A DNA stretch of 64,000 nucleotides, taken from contig CAJNDS010000779.1 in NCBI GenBank assembly GCA_905221605.1, positions 1,109,001-1,173,000 of the forward strand, written 5' to 3'. A program made the translations under genes and the position numbers. Source of the stretch: Symbiodinium natans (lineage: Eukaryota; Sar; Dinophyceae; Suessiales; Symbiodiniaceae). This document shows positions 1 to 10,432 of the stretch, one piece after another (the first letter of the stretch is position 1; every line of letters starts with the position of its first letter). The notes below the pieces were generated by a model that was given only the letters and a program-made list of their open reading frames with translations, did not search any database and was not told the origin of the DNA.

Positions 1-761
1 TTGAACGCAAGCCCAGCCCACCTCTTCTAATCACCCCCCTGAACCCTAAACCCTAAACCCTAAACCCTAAATCCCTGATCCCCTACCCCTCCAGAAAGCC
101 CGAAGCCGCACCCCTAAAGGCCGGTAGCCTGCCAACCGGCGTGATGATGCACCCTGGCAGGGCTACAGGGCAGTGCTTTGTTTTGGGGCTGTTTGTTTGG
201 AGGTTTCGCTTTGACTGTTGGCCGCGTTGCCTTGAAGGCTGCGGATTTTCCTTTGTGTGACTGGGGTGAGGGGGGCTGCGGGTCTTCTAAAGTTATCCAG
301 CTCGGCCCTGAAGCACGACAGGATATGAGTGTCGGTGTCCAAGGTCCGTCATGGGCATCCTGGTGATGACGGCCGCTTGACAGCAAGTCTGGGTCTTGCG
401 GGGTCCTTTGCCCTCAGGTTGCAGTGGGCCCGGAAAATCTTGGCTTTTTGTGCTTTTTCAAGACCTTCCGCTTCCGAAATCGCCAAGACCCCCTCCCCCC
501 CGCAGCCTGGCTTGGGGTTGGGGCCGGCCAGCAAGACACCTGGCCACTGAGGTGAACTGGATGATTGGCTTGCTGCACATCTTCGCCAGGATCTCAGAGC
601 CCCAAGCCCTAAACCCCAAACCCCCTAGTCTGGATTCTACCGGAGCCTTGCCAGCGCGTGCGCCACTGTGAGAGTCGAAACCCTACTGTAAACCCCCCAA
701 ACCCCCCGAAGGCGCTCTGAAAGCCATCCCACGCCCACACTGCCGCCAGGTTTCCTCCAAG
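1..761. other. Non-coding or intronic stretch with telomere-like repeats
   Basis: Short CCCTAAA repeats occur at about 41-73 and degenerate ones at 600-710. The stretch between may hold an undetected exon, but I found no peptide I could support. It precedes the apparent last exon at 762. Confidence 0.4.
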
Positions 762-845
762 GTTGGCTTCACCCGCCGGGACCGGGAGGGCATCCTGATT
801 TTCAAGGTGCCGGTCTGGGCGGCTCTCCAGGGTACTATTTTGTGA
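762..845 (+). CDS. Candidate last exon of an unrecognised split gene
   Basis: An AG acceptor (TCCAAG) is followed by an open frame with coding-like composition, including GILIFKVPVWAALQG, and a TGA at 843-845. The sequence after it becomes AT-rich and non-coding, as expected for a 3' end. No protein family was recognised. Upstream exons would lie to the left of the window or in 1-761. The exon call rests on peptide composition and a splice site only. Confidence 0.4.
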   Translation, partial: VGFTRRDREGILIFKVPVWAALQGTIL

Positions 846-2270
846 GTGTGTTGTTTTTCCAGTTATTCGTAGTGCAATTCTTGATCTTATTCTTGTGGTG
901 TGAATCTACATGACCAATAAAATGCAACTGACAGTAGCCCTCCAAGTAAGGCTCCGAGGAGCCACGTAGGATCGAAAAAGGTGTTTCGGTCTTTTGGGCT
1001 TCTCAGTGGGGTGGGGAAGGGATATAGGTGATTTGGCACGGGTTGGGCATAACCTTAATAGAAATCCCACAAACACTAAGAAGAATCCTACTAAATTAAA
1101 TTGCGAAGAATCCTATGAAAGTTAATCAGAGTTCGAATAGAATTGGTAGGGTTTCATGAAATATAAGAGCAGTCCTATGAGAATCCAATTCATGCTAAGA
1201 AGAATTTACTAATGTTAGTAAGCGTTCGATAAGACATACTAGGGGTCTTAGTACAATTGAATAAGAATGCTATGGACATTCATAGGAATCATTTTAACAA
1301 ACAGAGGGAATGGAGGCATTTGTAGGGGAAACCAAGGAAACACACCCAAAATTCTCACGAACTTCAGAAGCAAAAGGATTCTGATTAAGATTCAGAGAGT
1401 CCTATCATCATACAGAGGGAATAGAGGTTTTCCCTAAGGGAAAACCGAGGACATTTGACAAAACAAATCGCGGAAAAACAGTTGGCCAAAAAACAGCTCC
1501 ACCCATTTGGGCCTTCCCTGGCGTATTTCGTGCAGTAGGCCTTGCAGCAAAACCCTACACCGAAGCCTAAACCCTAAACCCTAAACCCTAAACCCTAAAC
1601 CCTAAACCCTAAACCCTAAACCCTAAACCCTAAACCCTTAAAGCTGTCCGAGGGCTCGCGAGGGCAACTTCCGCACACCTCGGCGCTCGGAACCTTCAAA
1701 TCTAACCGATCCTCTTTCGGCCAAGGGCCCGAAATCTGACGAGAGAGTATGACAATAGTATGATAATAGTATGATAATAGTATGATAATAGTATGATAAT
1801 AGTATGATAATAGTATTGTTGTGGTATTGTTGTTGGCATTTTCGTTCTCACGAGGTTCTTTTCATTGCTGGGATTATGATTATTTCTTGTTGTTGCTATT
1901 CTTCTTGTTGTTGTTATTGTTATATAGTGTTGCTGTTGTTCTTATTCTTCTTTTTGTGGTTATTGTTATTGCCATTGCCGCTGTCATTCTGATGACATAG
2001 CACTCCAACGCACCCCAAGCTGTTCGAATCCTTGCTGTTTTGGGCTTCTGCGGTGTGCGAGGCGTTCTCGACCTTGTGCTTGGCAGCGTGGCTGCATCAT
2101 CCGGGGGTAAGCGCCTGAACCCACAGAACACCCCCTAAACCCTCAACCCGAGACCCGAAACCCTAAACCCTGAGCCCCAAATCCTAAACTTCGGTTCAGG
2201 GTTTGGGAGATGTTCATAGGTTTGAGAGTTTGCGGTTGTGGGTGGCACGGGAGGGCCCGGATGGTATAAG
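846..2270. other. Intergenic AT-richer stretch with repeats
   Basis: Positions 1040-1460 are AT-rich with diverged repeats of a GAATCCTA-type motif. A CCCTAAA array lies at 1566-1640, an 11-bp tandem repeat (AGTATGATAAT) at about 1745-1812, and short CCCTAAA runs at 2137-2190. No coding region was seen. Confidence 0.5.
1745..1812. repeat. 11-bp tandem repeat AGTATGATAAT
   Basis: About six consecutive near-perfect copies of the 11-mer, followed by a TTG/TTC-rich low-complexity tract to about 1990. Confidence 0.85.
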
Positions 2271-2342
2271 GTCAGCTTCCTGTTCAACGTCGCAATCACG
2301 ATCTTTCCCGAAAGCAGCCGTGCCCTGAGTCTGAGTGCACGG
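2271..2342 (+). CDS. Candidate exon, unrecognised gene
   Basis: The patch lies between CCCTAAA-type repeats (2137-2190) and TTTAGGG-type repeats (from 2344). It has an AAG acceptor, 24 open codons including VSFLFNVAITIFPESSRALS, and a GT donor at the first base pair of a GTTTAGGG repeat. The peptide has ordinary amphipathic composition and no recognised family. It may belong with the patches at 2668 and 3016. Confidence 0.4.
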
Positions 2343-2564
2343 GTTTAGGGGGTTTAGGGTTTAGGGTTTGGGGTTAGCCTAAACAGATGTCATCTGCCTT
2401 TCACCCGACTTTGCCGTTTAAAAACATTCGGGGTCCCCTTGTGGTTGTGGGCAGGTTTGAGAGTAGGGTTCCCTGTACCCTACACCCTAAAACCCAAAAT
2501 CCTCCACCCTACACCCTAAACCCTAAACCCGAAGACTCTCTCCCCCCACCCGAACACGAACTTA

Positions 2565-2655
2565 GCAGGCCCCCCCCCCCTCCCCCCCCCTCCCCCCCCC
2601 TCCCCCCCCCTCCCCCCCCCCTCCCCCCCCCCTCCCCCCCCCCTCCCCCCCCCCC
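2565..2655. repeat. Poly-C/T 9-10-bp tandem repeat
   Basis: Consecutive CCCCCCCCT-type units, with a C-rich + strand and a G-rich - strand. This tract could form i-motif, G-quadruplex or triplex structures. ORFs across it are low complexity and not genes. Confidence 0.9.
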
Positions 2656-2667
2656 TTTGCGTCCTGC

Positions 2668-2724
2668 AAGCCCTGACATGGTGCCGCGAGCCCAGCTCCA
2701 CCGCATCCTTGTAGAGTTCAGGGT
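2668..2724 (+). CDS. Candidate exon, unrecognised gene
   Basis: After a GCAAG acceptor the frame reads PDMVPRAQLHRILVEFR and ends at AG|GGTTTAGG, where a TTTAGGG array starts. CCCTAAA repeats lie upstream at 2478-2530. The layout is the same as the better supported exons elsewhere in the window. Its phase does not join directly to the patch at 2271, so an exon between them may be missing. Confidence 0.35.
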
Positions 2725-3015
2725 TTAGGGTTTACGGTTGGGGCTTAGGGCTTAGGGTTGCAGGAAGGGCTACATAGCTTCTCCAGTGGCGTATCATGCA
2801 GGCGCGCACCCTCTCCGCTTCCTGGTGCAGCCTCTGGGGGAGGGCCGTGCCGTCACGTCCATGCAGGCACGGGGCTTACTTGGGCCGAGAGAACGTGAGG
2901 GTATTTCTGTTATACTCCAAGTCTAGACAGTATAGTACTTCAAAATGACCCTAAAGTAGGCACCCTCATCTTCGGAAACCCTCACTTTGGCCATCGTGGG
3001 CTTTTCCGCGCAGGA

Positions 3016-3095
3016 CATCTCCTTCCAGGTGCGTGCTTCCGTGCATTTGTTTCATGTGCCGGCCCCGGAGCAGATGAGAGCAGAACATGGCGGCT
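3016..3095 (+). CDS. Candidate last exon, unrecognised gene
   Basis: After a CGCAG acceptor, an open frame including DISFQVRASVHLFHVPAPEQ ends at a TGA near 3093. It could be the last exon of the gene that includes the 2271 and 2668 patches. It sits about 300 bp upstream of the helicase start. No family was recognised. Confidence 0.3.
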
Positions 3096-3389
3096 GAGCC
3101 GCTGAGACCCATTTCGGCTGCCGATCTGTTCGTGGCTTGCCTTGCCAAGAGCGCCATCCCACGAAAAGCTCGGCAATGTGCATGACTGGGGCTCAAGAAA
3201 GCAGAGCCACAAGACCAGCAACAACTAAGATTTTGTGGCAACACACGCCTCCGCGACGGCCTAGCTCATTCAAAGCATGACGTGCTGGTCGGTTTTGAAG
3301 AGTAGGCCTCAACCTTGCGCAAGCCACACACAGCCTGTAAAGTAGCTGATGCTCAGTTTGCCGGTGCCAGCCGGTGCCTTGTAGTTGCC

Positions 3390-6300
3390 ATGGCACTTCT
3401 CGATGAGGCTTTCGCCCTTGGGGAGCCGCCACCGGCGTTTCCGGTCGCAAGATCGGTCTCCACGCGTGGGCGGGCCGCGCGCGAGTCGCCGAAGCAAGGC
3501 GTTTTGTCAGCACGTGCAGCGGCTCTTGCTGCTTGGGCTGCAGGTGTTGCGGCAAACAGGCAGTCGCGCAGAGCGCGGCATCCGACCCGCAGGCGGGCCG
3601 TGGCTGAAGAGGCAGCATCCAAAGGCGATGCCAGCCTCCAGGAAGACTCCAGCCAGGAAGAGTCCAGTTTGGAGGCCCAGCAGCCCGGTGCAGATGAGGA
3701 GCTGATCGATGACGATGAGGATGGGGTCGATCATCTCATGGGCCTCGAGGCTTTGCAGGGCATTCGAAAGCTGCCGACCCCTCCGCCAGCATCCTGCGCC
3801 ACAAATAGGAAGCCCAGTAGCGAGGAGCTCCCCATCTGCTCCCTGCGTGAAGACATCCGGCAGATGATCGCCGCGAACCGCGTGTCCATCATCGTGGGTG
3901 GCACGGGCTGCGGGAAGTCCACGCAGGTGCCGCAGTTCATCCTCCAGGAGGCTGCCAAGAACCAAACGCCGTGCAATGTTCTGGTCACTCAGCCGCGAAG
4001 ACTCGCGGCCACAAGCCTGGCCCGGCGCGTGGCCGAGGAGCTGGGCCTGAACTTCGGCGTCGAGGTCGGCTACCGGATAAGAGGGGAGACGGTTCCTGGC
4101 GAGCACCTGTCCTTTGTGACCGCTGGCTACCTCTTGAGCTGGCTGACGGCAGATCCAAGCAGCGTCGAGGGCATGACGCACCTGATCTGTGACGAGGCGC
4201 ACATCCGGACTGCGGACATGGAGCTGCTCTTGCTGACCTTGCGCCTGCTCCTGCGGATAAACCCGCACCTGCGAGTCGTCCTGATGTCAGCCACCATCGA
4301 GGCCAGCTTCTTTGGGAAATACTTCGCCGAGTTTTCCGAGGACAAGATCACGCCACCGACCCCGATGTATGTTGGCAACAGGCTTTTCGATGTGGAGACT
4401 TTTCACTTGGAGGACCTTGCTGAAGGCAAGGCACCTGCAGGCCGGCAACTTCCCCCGAAGCTCATGAAGCGGACAGCCAAGTTCGCCAAGAAGTTCTTCC
4501 CACTCGACTTAGTTAAAGCCTCCCGTGGCCAAGACGGCGATTCGCTCGAAGGGCGCTTCCAACCCAGGGTGCAGATCGTTGCGCGTGAGCTGGTGCAAGA
4601 GATGATCCCTGAGATCGCCGAAGGAGGGTCAACAATCCTGATCTTCGTGCCGGGCTACGCCGACCTTCTTCGCATGCACAGCTGGCTCTACTGGAACTTG
4701 CCCACCGTCGGCTCCGTGAACATGGGCTACGTGCCACCAAAGCCAGACCAATTGCCTGAGGATGAAGACGAGGAGGAAGAGGAGGACCTTGATGAGATGC
4801 GAGAGATGGTAGGCATGGAAGGCCCCTTCGCAGCACCAATGCCGGCTTCGTCAAGCACCTTCAGCAAGCCAGAAGGCACCGCAGGATCGCTTCAATACCG
4901 CCTCTTCGCGCTCCACTCGCAGGTGGCACAGGAAGACCAGGAGCTCGTTCTGGAGAAGCCTCCTCCGGGCATCTGCAATGTGGTCCTGGCTACCACGATT
5001 GCCGAGTCATCCCTGACGCTGCCCCAGGTCATTGGCGTAATCGACTTCTGCATTCACAAGACAAGTGTTGGTGATCCTTCACAGATGGGCCTCGCGAGGC
5101 TGATGGCGCAGTGGTGTGCTCGTTCAGCTTGCTTGCAGCGAGAAGGGCGTGCAGGCCGCACGCAACCCGGCTGGTGCATCCGCATGGTCTCGAAGATGTT
5201 CTTCGAGGAGTGCATGATGGAGTACGATATCCCTGAGATCCTCCGCACGCCGCTTACCACCCTGTACCTGAAAGCAAAGGGCATTGCTGATGGCCTGGGC
5301 AAGGTCGTCGAGGGCAACCTGGCCCTTGCAGAGCAGTTGCGCTTGGGCAGCGGCTCGCCCGGCGAGCTTCTTTCCGAGCTGCTCGCGCCGCCGGGCGACG
5401 AGGCAATCAACGCTGCAGTGCACAAGCTTGCCCAGCTCGCTGTGCTCACAGAAGAGTCGGCAAATGCAAGGGTGACAGTGTTGGGTCGCTTGGCGCTGTA
5501 CCTGCCACTGGACATTCAACTTTCCAGGTTGGTCTGGCTTGGCTGCCTCTTCGGCTGCCCTGCAGAAGCCATTGTTCTGGCGGCGGCCTGCAACACACCC
5601 TCGCCTTTCCTGAATCCTTCGAGGCTGGGCTTTCAAGACCAGGACGACTTCTCGAGCCACCTGCGGGACACGGCCGAAGCCTGGCGCTTCTTCGACGCCG
5701 GCCATGCTTCGGAGCCCATAGCCAGCCTCCGGCTGTTCTGTGCATGGCTTCGAAGGCTGAAGCTGACGCCTGCTCGTTCAAACACGCTGGCGCGCTGGTA
5801 CCGCGCCACCACGATGCTGGAGAAGGACACGGCGATCGACTCGTCCAAGATGACAGCCTTCGTGTCCTTCGTCGCAGATCTCACGATTCGTTGCCGTGAT
5901 CTCTGCAGCGACGAGCGTGACAGAGACCTCTCCTGCCGTGTGCGCGCCGATCTCTATGGCCTTGTGCAGCTTCTTCGACGGCCTGACAAGAATCGTGAGC
6001 AGCAGAAGAAGCTGACAGATGACAGCTACGTGCCAGCCATTGGTGAAGTCTTTCGTGCTCCGGCCTCAAAAATCTATGCCCTGCTGGCTGCCGCCTTCTC
6101 TGATACTCTGCTGTTCGGCTCGCACAGGCTTTCAGGCCAAGAGCCCTTGATCGATGCTTTGGAGTCCTTGGGCCCGAGGGCCGCGTCCTCCCAGGATGCA
6201 GTGCTGATTCCGCGGGCGCCTGTGAAGAGGATGTCCGACGAGAACCTTGCAGAGATCATCGAGACGGTGTCGGGCTTCAAGCCCAGCCAGGTGGTCAGCG

Positions 6301-9134
6301 ACAATAAGTACATTGCTGTCGCCTTTCCTCCAGACGAGGCAGATGAGACCACTGAGACTACGCCTTGGGTTTCACGCCGGCATGACACCAGGACCATGGG
6401 GCTCGGACCTGCGCAGGTGCCTCGAATCAATGGCTTGAGCCTGGCTCCTCGTATGTGCCACATGGCGGCAGGGGGGCCGCGCAAGTTCAATGTGGGCGAG
6501 CTCGAGTTTGCCCGCGCCATCTCCCCATACGAAGTCGAGTTCACCATCATGCACGAGGTGCGTGGCGGGAGACGCGTTATGCCAGGGCTCTTCGGCGAGC
6601 AGTCTTCCCTGGGCTTTCCTTGCCATGTAACAGACCCGTCGCGATTGGCCAAGGACCACTTCGCCTGCGTGGCTTCTGAGATGATGCTCGTGGAGTCTGG
6701 ACAAGCAGCTCGGGTGAATAATGCCACGCTTCTGAAGCCCGAGGAGGTGGTCTTCGTCTTGACCACCATCTGCCCTTCCGGCATGACCTTGGAGCTGGGC
6801 TTCAATCAGGGGCCCGGGGGCAGTGCTGAAAGTGCCAGGGCATCGCTTACGGGCCTGCGCTTGAAGTCCAGCAAGAAGAACGACGACCGTTTGCTGCTCA
6901 TCAACCGCAACCTGCCGGCCATGAAGGTTATGGACAAGGTGAACGCCGTGCGTGCTGCCATCATGGAGAACTTGGTAAGCCCGGCTGAGGCGAACTCGAA
7001 CGGACAGGAGATCCTCCTTTGGGAAGATGAAGAAGCCAAGGGAGATTTCGAGGACCTCCTTGGCTTCATCAACCAGGCACCGACCATCCAGGAGCTGGGA
7101 GGTGATTATGGGGCCAAGGCCGACCCGGTGTTTTGGGTTCGGCATCGGCAGAGGCTGCGGCTGGATGAGGGCGAGAAGGCAACCGAGGAGCTCGAGCAGG
7201 ACGACGAGGAAGAGGAGGAGGAGGAGGACGTGGAGGAAGATGTGGAGGATGCTGACATCCGTGCCCTGCAGCCGATTGTGGTGAAGCCATACATTGAATC
7301 CCAGGTTGCGAGAAAAACGTCTGACAAAAGCCCTCCGATCACCCACCGCTTCGAATGTCCGGACTGTGCTGACCGGTTTCAGGACTGGGAGTCCTGCCGT
7401 GAGCATCTGCTGAACACCGGCCACCTGGATGTGTCAACGATGGAGGCAGAGAACCTGGCGAAACAGCAGCTCACGAAGCCCGTGCGATGGCGCTGCTTGG
7501 AGTGTTTTGCTGGCTTCTCCACCTGGGCCCAGATGGAGGAGCACCTGCGTGAGACCAACCACCTGGCTTTTGGAGAGAATCTAGGTAGGCCCTTGGGACA
7601 GTTTTTAACAATTTTCCGTTTTAGTTTTTGGGGTTTAAGAGGGTCATACTCAGGAAATAGTTTTTCAGAGGCTTTTCAGGGCCATCCTAGGAATGGGAAT
7701 GTGAAGCGCAGCCTCTGCAAGCCTCGGGCAATTCCAGACCTCGACGACCCGGTCAGGGCGCTCAGCGCAAGGCTGAAGGAAGTGGGCCTGACCGAGGAGG
7801 AAGCGGAAGACAAGAATCCAGAAATGGGCTTCTTCCGCTCCTTGCGGACAACGCTATCGGCGCCCTCCTCCATCCCAGCCCGCCAGGAGCTCTCGGCGGA
7901 GATTGAGGAGCTGGTCCGCGACCAGAAGGGCTTGGACATGACTCCCAAGTTGAAGCTGCAAGAGCTGGGGCTTCAAGAGGCAAGAGAGCTCATCAAACAG
8001 ATGACGAGCAATCCTGTGCCCATCAAGAACCCAAATGCCTGGCTTATGGGAGCCATTGCTAAAAGACTGCAGCGGGCACAGAGCCCGAAGGCCAGAAGAC
8101 AGCCAGCTCCTGTGCCGGAGCTTGCGCCAGAGCTTGAGGAGCTGCTTCGTGACGAAACAGACTTGGACACTAACGTCAAGTTGAGGCTTCAAGACCTGGA
8201 GCTTGAGCAGGCCAAGGAGCTCATCAACCAGATGAAGAGCAATCCTGTGAAAATTAACAACCGGAGCGCATGGCTCCAGCGCGCCATTGACAGAAGAGCA
8301 AAGGCGCTGGAGGAGGAGCGTCCCGCCAAGGCTCCGGCGCCGAAATCCCAAGCAAAGGCGCTGCCTGCCAAGCGGAAATACCCATACCAAGCACCCACCA
8401 AGGTTCCGGCGCCGAAATCCCCAGCAGCAAAGGTGCTGGACCAGATAACACCTGATCTGGCGCCATTGCCCAAGCTGTCCAAGCGGACATCGCAAGCAAA
8501 GGTGCCGCAGGAGATGGGTCCAGTAGTAGCTGAGCTGCCACTGCCGCCGTTGCCACCTGAGCTGCCGCCATTGCCTAAGCCGTCCGCACCTGAGCTGCCA
8601 CTGCCGCCATTGCCGAACCTGTCCTTGCAGGCAGAATCTCCAGTGCCTGAGATGGCAGAGATGCCACCATTGCCACCGATAGGATCTCTAAGCGATGAAG
8701 GGAACTCCACTTCCTCGACAGCAGGCAAGCCGAAGCCAGGCAAGGCAAAGGGAAAGGGCGCAAAGCAAGCGAAGGTGAATCTGAAGGCTTTCTCAGCGAA
8801 GCTGAAGAAGGCCAGTGGCGACGAGGAGCAGATGGTTGCCCTCGCAAGGGACGTGGAAGGTGCTGACGACCCGAAGTCCTTTCTGAACCTTTTGCTGCAG
8901 AAGGTGGATGGGAAAACGCCAAAGAAGATGCGCTACAGGAGTCGAGCGGACTCTGACAAGCAAGTCGAAGCCACACTCGCAGTGCGTGGAGGAGACGTTG
9001 GTGGAGGAGGAGACCTTGAATTTGTAGCCAAAGCTGCCACAAAGAAGGATGCCGAAGCCAACGCAGCACGCGCTGCTCTGCGGGACTTCAGGCGGATTCT
9101 CGAGGGACATCGGCAGACAGCTGCGGTGAGCTAG
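3390..9134 (+). CDS. DEAH-box RNA helicase with zinc fingers and a dsRBD-like C terminus
   Basis: Expected to be an ATP-dependent 3'-to-5' RNA helicase of the DHX29/DHX36/DHX57 group, remodelling structured RNA or RNPs. The first ATG at 3390 gives 1,914 residues; the open frame extends upstream without another ATG. Visible motifs are Walker A GGTGCGKST (residues 170-178), DEAH (268-271), SAT (300-302), motif V TTIAESS and motif VI QREGRAGR (583-590), followed by a winged-helix/HA2-like region near LYLPLDIQLSRLV. Two C2H2 fingers follow (C1323/C1326/H1339/H1345 and C1369/C1372/H1385/H1391). Two copies of a roughly 55-residue helical unit ending NPxxWL lie at about 1500-1635. A Pro/Leu-rich linker comes next, then a Lys/Ala-rich dsRNA-binding-like domain at about 1830-1910. 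Acidic tracts are frequent. An ORF this long without clear introns contrasts with its neighbours and could indicate an origin by retroposition (inference). A repeat-like segment at 7581-7690 may be an unspliced or exonised intron. Confidence 0.93.
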   Translation: MALLDEAFALGEPPPAFPVARSVSTRGRAARESPKQGVLSARAAALAAWAAGVAANRQSRRARHPTRRRAVAEEAASKGDASLQEDSSQEESSLEAQQPGADEELIDDDEDGVDHLMGLEALQGIRKLPTPPPASCATNRKPSSEELPICSLREDIRQMIAANRVSIIVGGTGCGKSTQVPQFILQEAAKNQTPCNVLVTQPRRLAATSLARRVAEELGLNFGVEVGYRIRGETVPGEHLSFVTAGYLLSWLTADPSSVEGMTHLICDEAHIRTADMELLLLTLRLLLRINPHLRVVLMSATIEASFFGKYFAEFSEDKITPPTPMYVGNRLFDVETFHLEDLAEGKAPAGRQLPPKLMKRTAKFAKKFFPLDLVKASRGQDGDSLEGRFQPRVQIVARELVQEMIPEIAEGGSTILIFVPGYADLLRMHSWLYWNLPTVGSVNMGYVPPKPDQLPEDEDEEEEEDLDEMREMVGMEGPFAAPMPASSSTFSKPEGTAGSLQYRLFALHSQVAQEDQELVLEKPPPGICNVVLATTIAESSLTLPQVIGVIDFCIHKTSVGDPSQMGLARLMAQWCARSACLQREGRAGRTQPGWCIRMVSKMFFEECMMEYDIPEILRTPLTTLYLKAKGIADGLGKVVEGNLALAEQLRLGSGSPGELLSELLAPPGDEAINAAVHKLAQLAVLTEESANARVTVLGRLALYLPLDIQLSRLVWLGCLFGCPAEAIVLAAACNTPSPFLNPSRLGFQDQDDFSSHLRDTAEAWRFFDAGHASEPIASLRLFCAWLRRLKLTPARSNTLARWYRATTMLEKDTAIDSSKMTAFVSFVADLTIRCRDLCSDERDRDLSCRVRADLYGLVQLLRRPDKNREQQKKLTDDSYVPAIGEVFRAPASKIYALLAAAFSDTLLFGSHRLSGQEPLIDALESLGPRAASSQDAVLIPRAPVKRMSDENLAEIIETVSGFKPSQVVSDNKYIAVAFPPDEADETTETTPWVSRRHDTRTMGLGPAQVPRINGLSLAPRMCHMAAGGPRKFNVGELEFARAISPYEVEFTIMHEVRGGRRVMPGLFGEQSSLGFPCHVTDPSRLAKDHFACVASEMMLVESGQAARVNNATLLKPEEVVFVLTTICPSGMTLELGFNQGPGGSAESARASLTGLRLKSSKKNDDRLLLINRNLPAMKVMDKVNAVRAAIMENLVSPAEANSNGQEILLWEDEEAKGDFEDLLGFINQAPTIQELGGDYGAKADPVFWVRHRQRLRLDEGEKATEELEQDDEEEEEEEDVEEDVEDADIRALQPIVVKPYIESQVARKTSDKSPPITHRFECPDCADRFQDWESCREHLLNTGHLDVSTMEAENLAKQQLTKPVRWRCLECFAGFSTWAQMEEHLRETNHLAFGENLGRPLGQFLTIFRFSFWGLRGSYSGNSFSEAFQGHPRNGNVKRSLCKPRAIPDLDDPVRALSARLKEVGLTEEEAEDKNPEMGFFRSLRTTLSAPSSIPARQELSAEIEELVRDQKGLDMTPKLKLQELGLQEARELIKQMTSNPVPIKNPNAWLMGAIAKRLQRAQSPKARRQPAPVPELAPELEELLRDETDLDTNVKLRLQDLELEQAKELINQMKSNPVKINNRSAWLQRAIDRRAKALEEERPAKAPAPKSQAKALPAKRKYPYQAPTKVPAPKSPAAKVLDQITPDLAPLPKLSKRTSQAKVPQEMGPVVAELPLPPLPPELPPLPKPSAPELPLPPLPNLSLQAESPVPEMAEMPPLPPIGSLSDEGNSTSSTAGKPKPGKAKGKGAKQAKVNLKAFSAKLKKASGDEEQMVALARDVEGADDPKSFLNLLLQKVDGKTPKKMRYRSRADSDKQVEATLAVRGGDVGGGGDLEFVAKAATKKDAEANAARAALRDFRRILEGHRQTAAVS
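7581..7690 (+). repeat. Dispersed intron-like element inside the helicase ORF
   Basis: This 110-bp segment starts CTAGGTAGGCCCTTGGGA and ends GGCCATCCTAG. A recognisable copy lies at 55985-56084 with the same start, middle (GGGTTTAAGAGG, CAGAGG) and end. Here it interrupts coding sequence just after the second zinc finger and replaces the Lys/Glu/Leu-rich composition with Phe/Trp/Gly-rich sequence. A GT at 7585 and an AG at 7737 would excise exactly 153 nt (51 codons) and keep the frame. It may be an introner-type intron that happens to be open, or an exonised element. Confidence 0.65.
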
Positions 9135-9895
9135 TTGGCATGTTGACATCCGCGTATTTCGGCAGGCTTGCAGGGCGAAGAGGTCCAGAAGTTGTGAAAG
9201 TTCTGGAAATGTGTTTGGGAAGAAGTACGTTACATGACATGAGGAATTGTGATACAGAAAAGCGCTCTGACCTCGTCTCCTGCATCGTTGACTAATTCTC
9301 AAACCTAGACGAGCAGAATGAAAAAGAGTTGGTGCATGAGGGTTTGGGCCGCTTGTGCAAACTCTGCCCTGCTTGTTTACCCCGCCACACCCCTAACATG
9401 GGGCTCACTGGGAAAACGTTGTTCTTGATGTGGCCGTGAGGCTTTAAGTTTCGCTTGCCCGTGTGGGCCCACATGTCCTCCTCTGCAGTACAGCTCTTGG
9501 TTGAGGGCTACGAAGTCGCTGAAGCTCAGAGCCCAGGAGACTTGCTGTGTTGACAGCCCGCAGCCGCAGACTCACTCAAGGCCCTAGCGCCCCTAAACCA
9601 AACGGGCAACCAAAAGGGCGGGCAACAACAAATCCTGAACCCGCGCTGTCGAGGTGCTGGTTCCTGGGAGCCTGTTCATCGGCTACTTGCTCTTCCCGCT
9701 CCAGGGCTTTGTCTGGCCATGTGCCCAGCATCCTCCTGGTGTGGAGGGGTTTTCGACCTGCATAGGAAAGAGGAAGGACATGGCATCCTCCTTCTCTTGT
9801 GGTGACGGTCGGTGCTTTCTGTTCCTCTCCTTTGATACTCCCAGAAATGCCGGAGGGCTACCTGTGGAGACGACAAGAAGAAGTATAATATAAGT

Positions 9896-9900
<5 letters not shown>
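9135..9900. other. 3' flank of the helicase gene
   Basis: About 770 bp with small ORFs only and no coding signature I trust. It leads into the satellite at 9896. Confidence 0.5.

Positions 9901-10432
<532 letters not shown>

Noticed and set aside
1566-1640. True chromosome end
   Set aside because: CCCTAAA/TTTAGGG arrays occur in both orientations throughout the window and inside introns, so they are interstitial.
3187-3196. Spliced-leader relic before the helicase
   Set aside because: Only the word GGGCTCAAG resembles the end of the dinoflagellate spliced leader. The rest does not match well enough.
3193-9302. Long antisense ORFs opposite the helicase
   Set aside because: They are shadows of the GC-rich codon pattern of the + strand gene and show no motifs.
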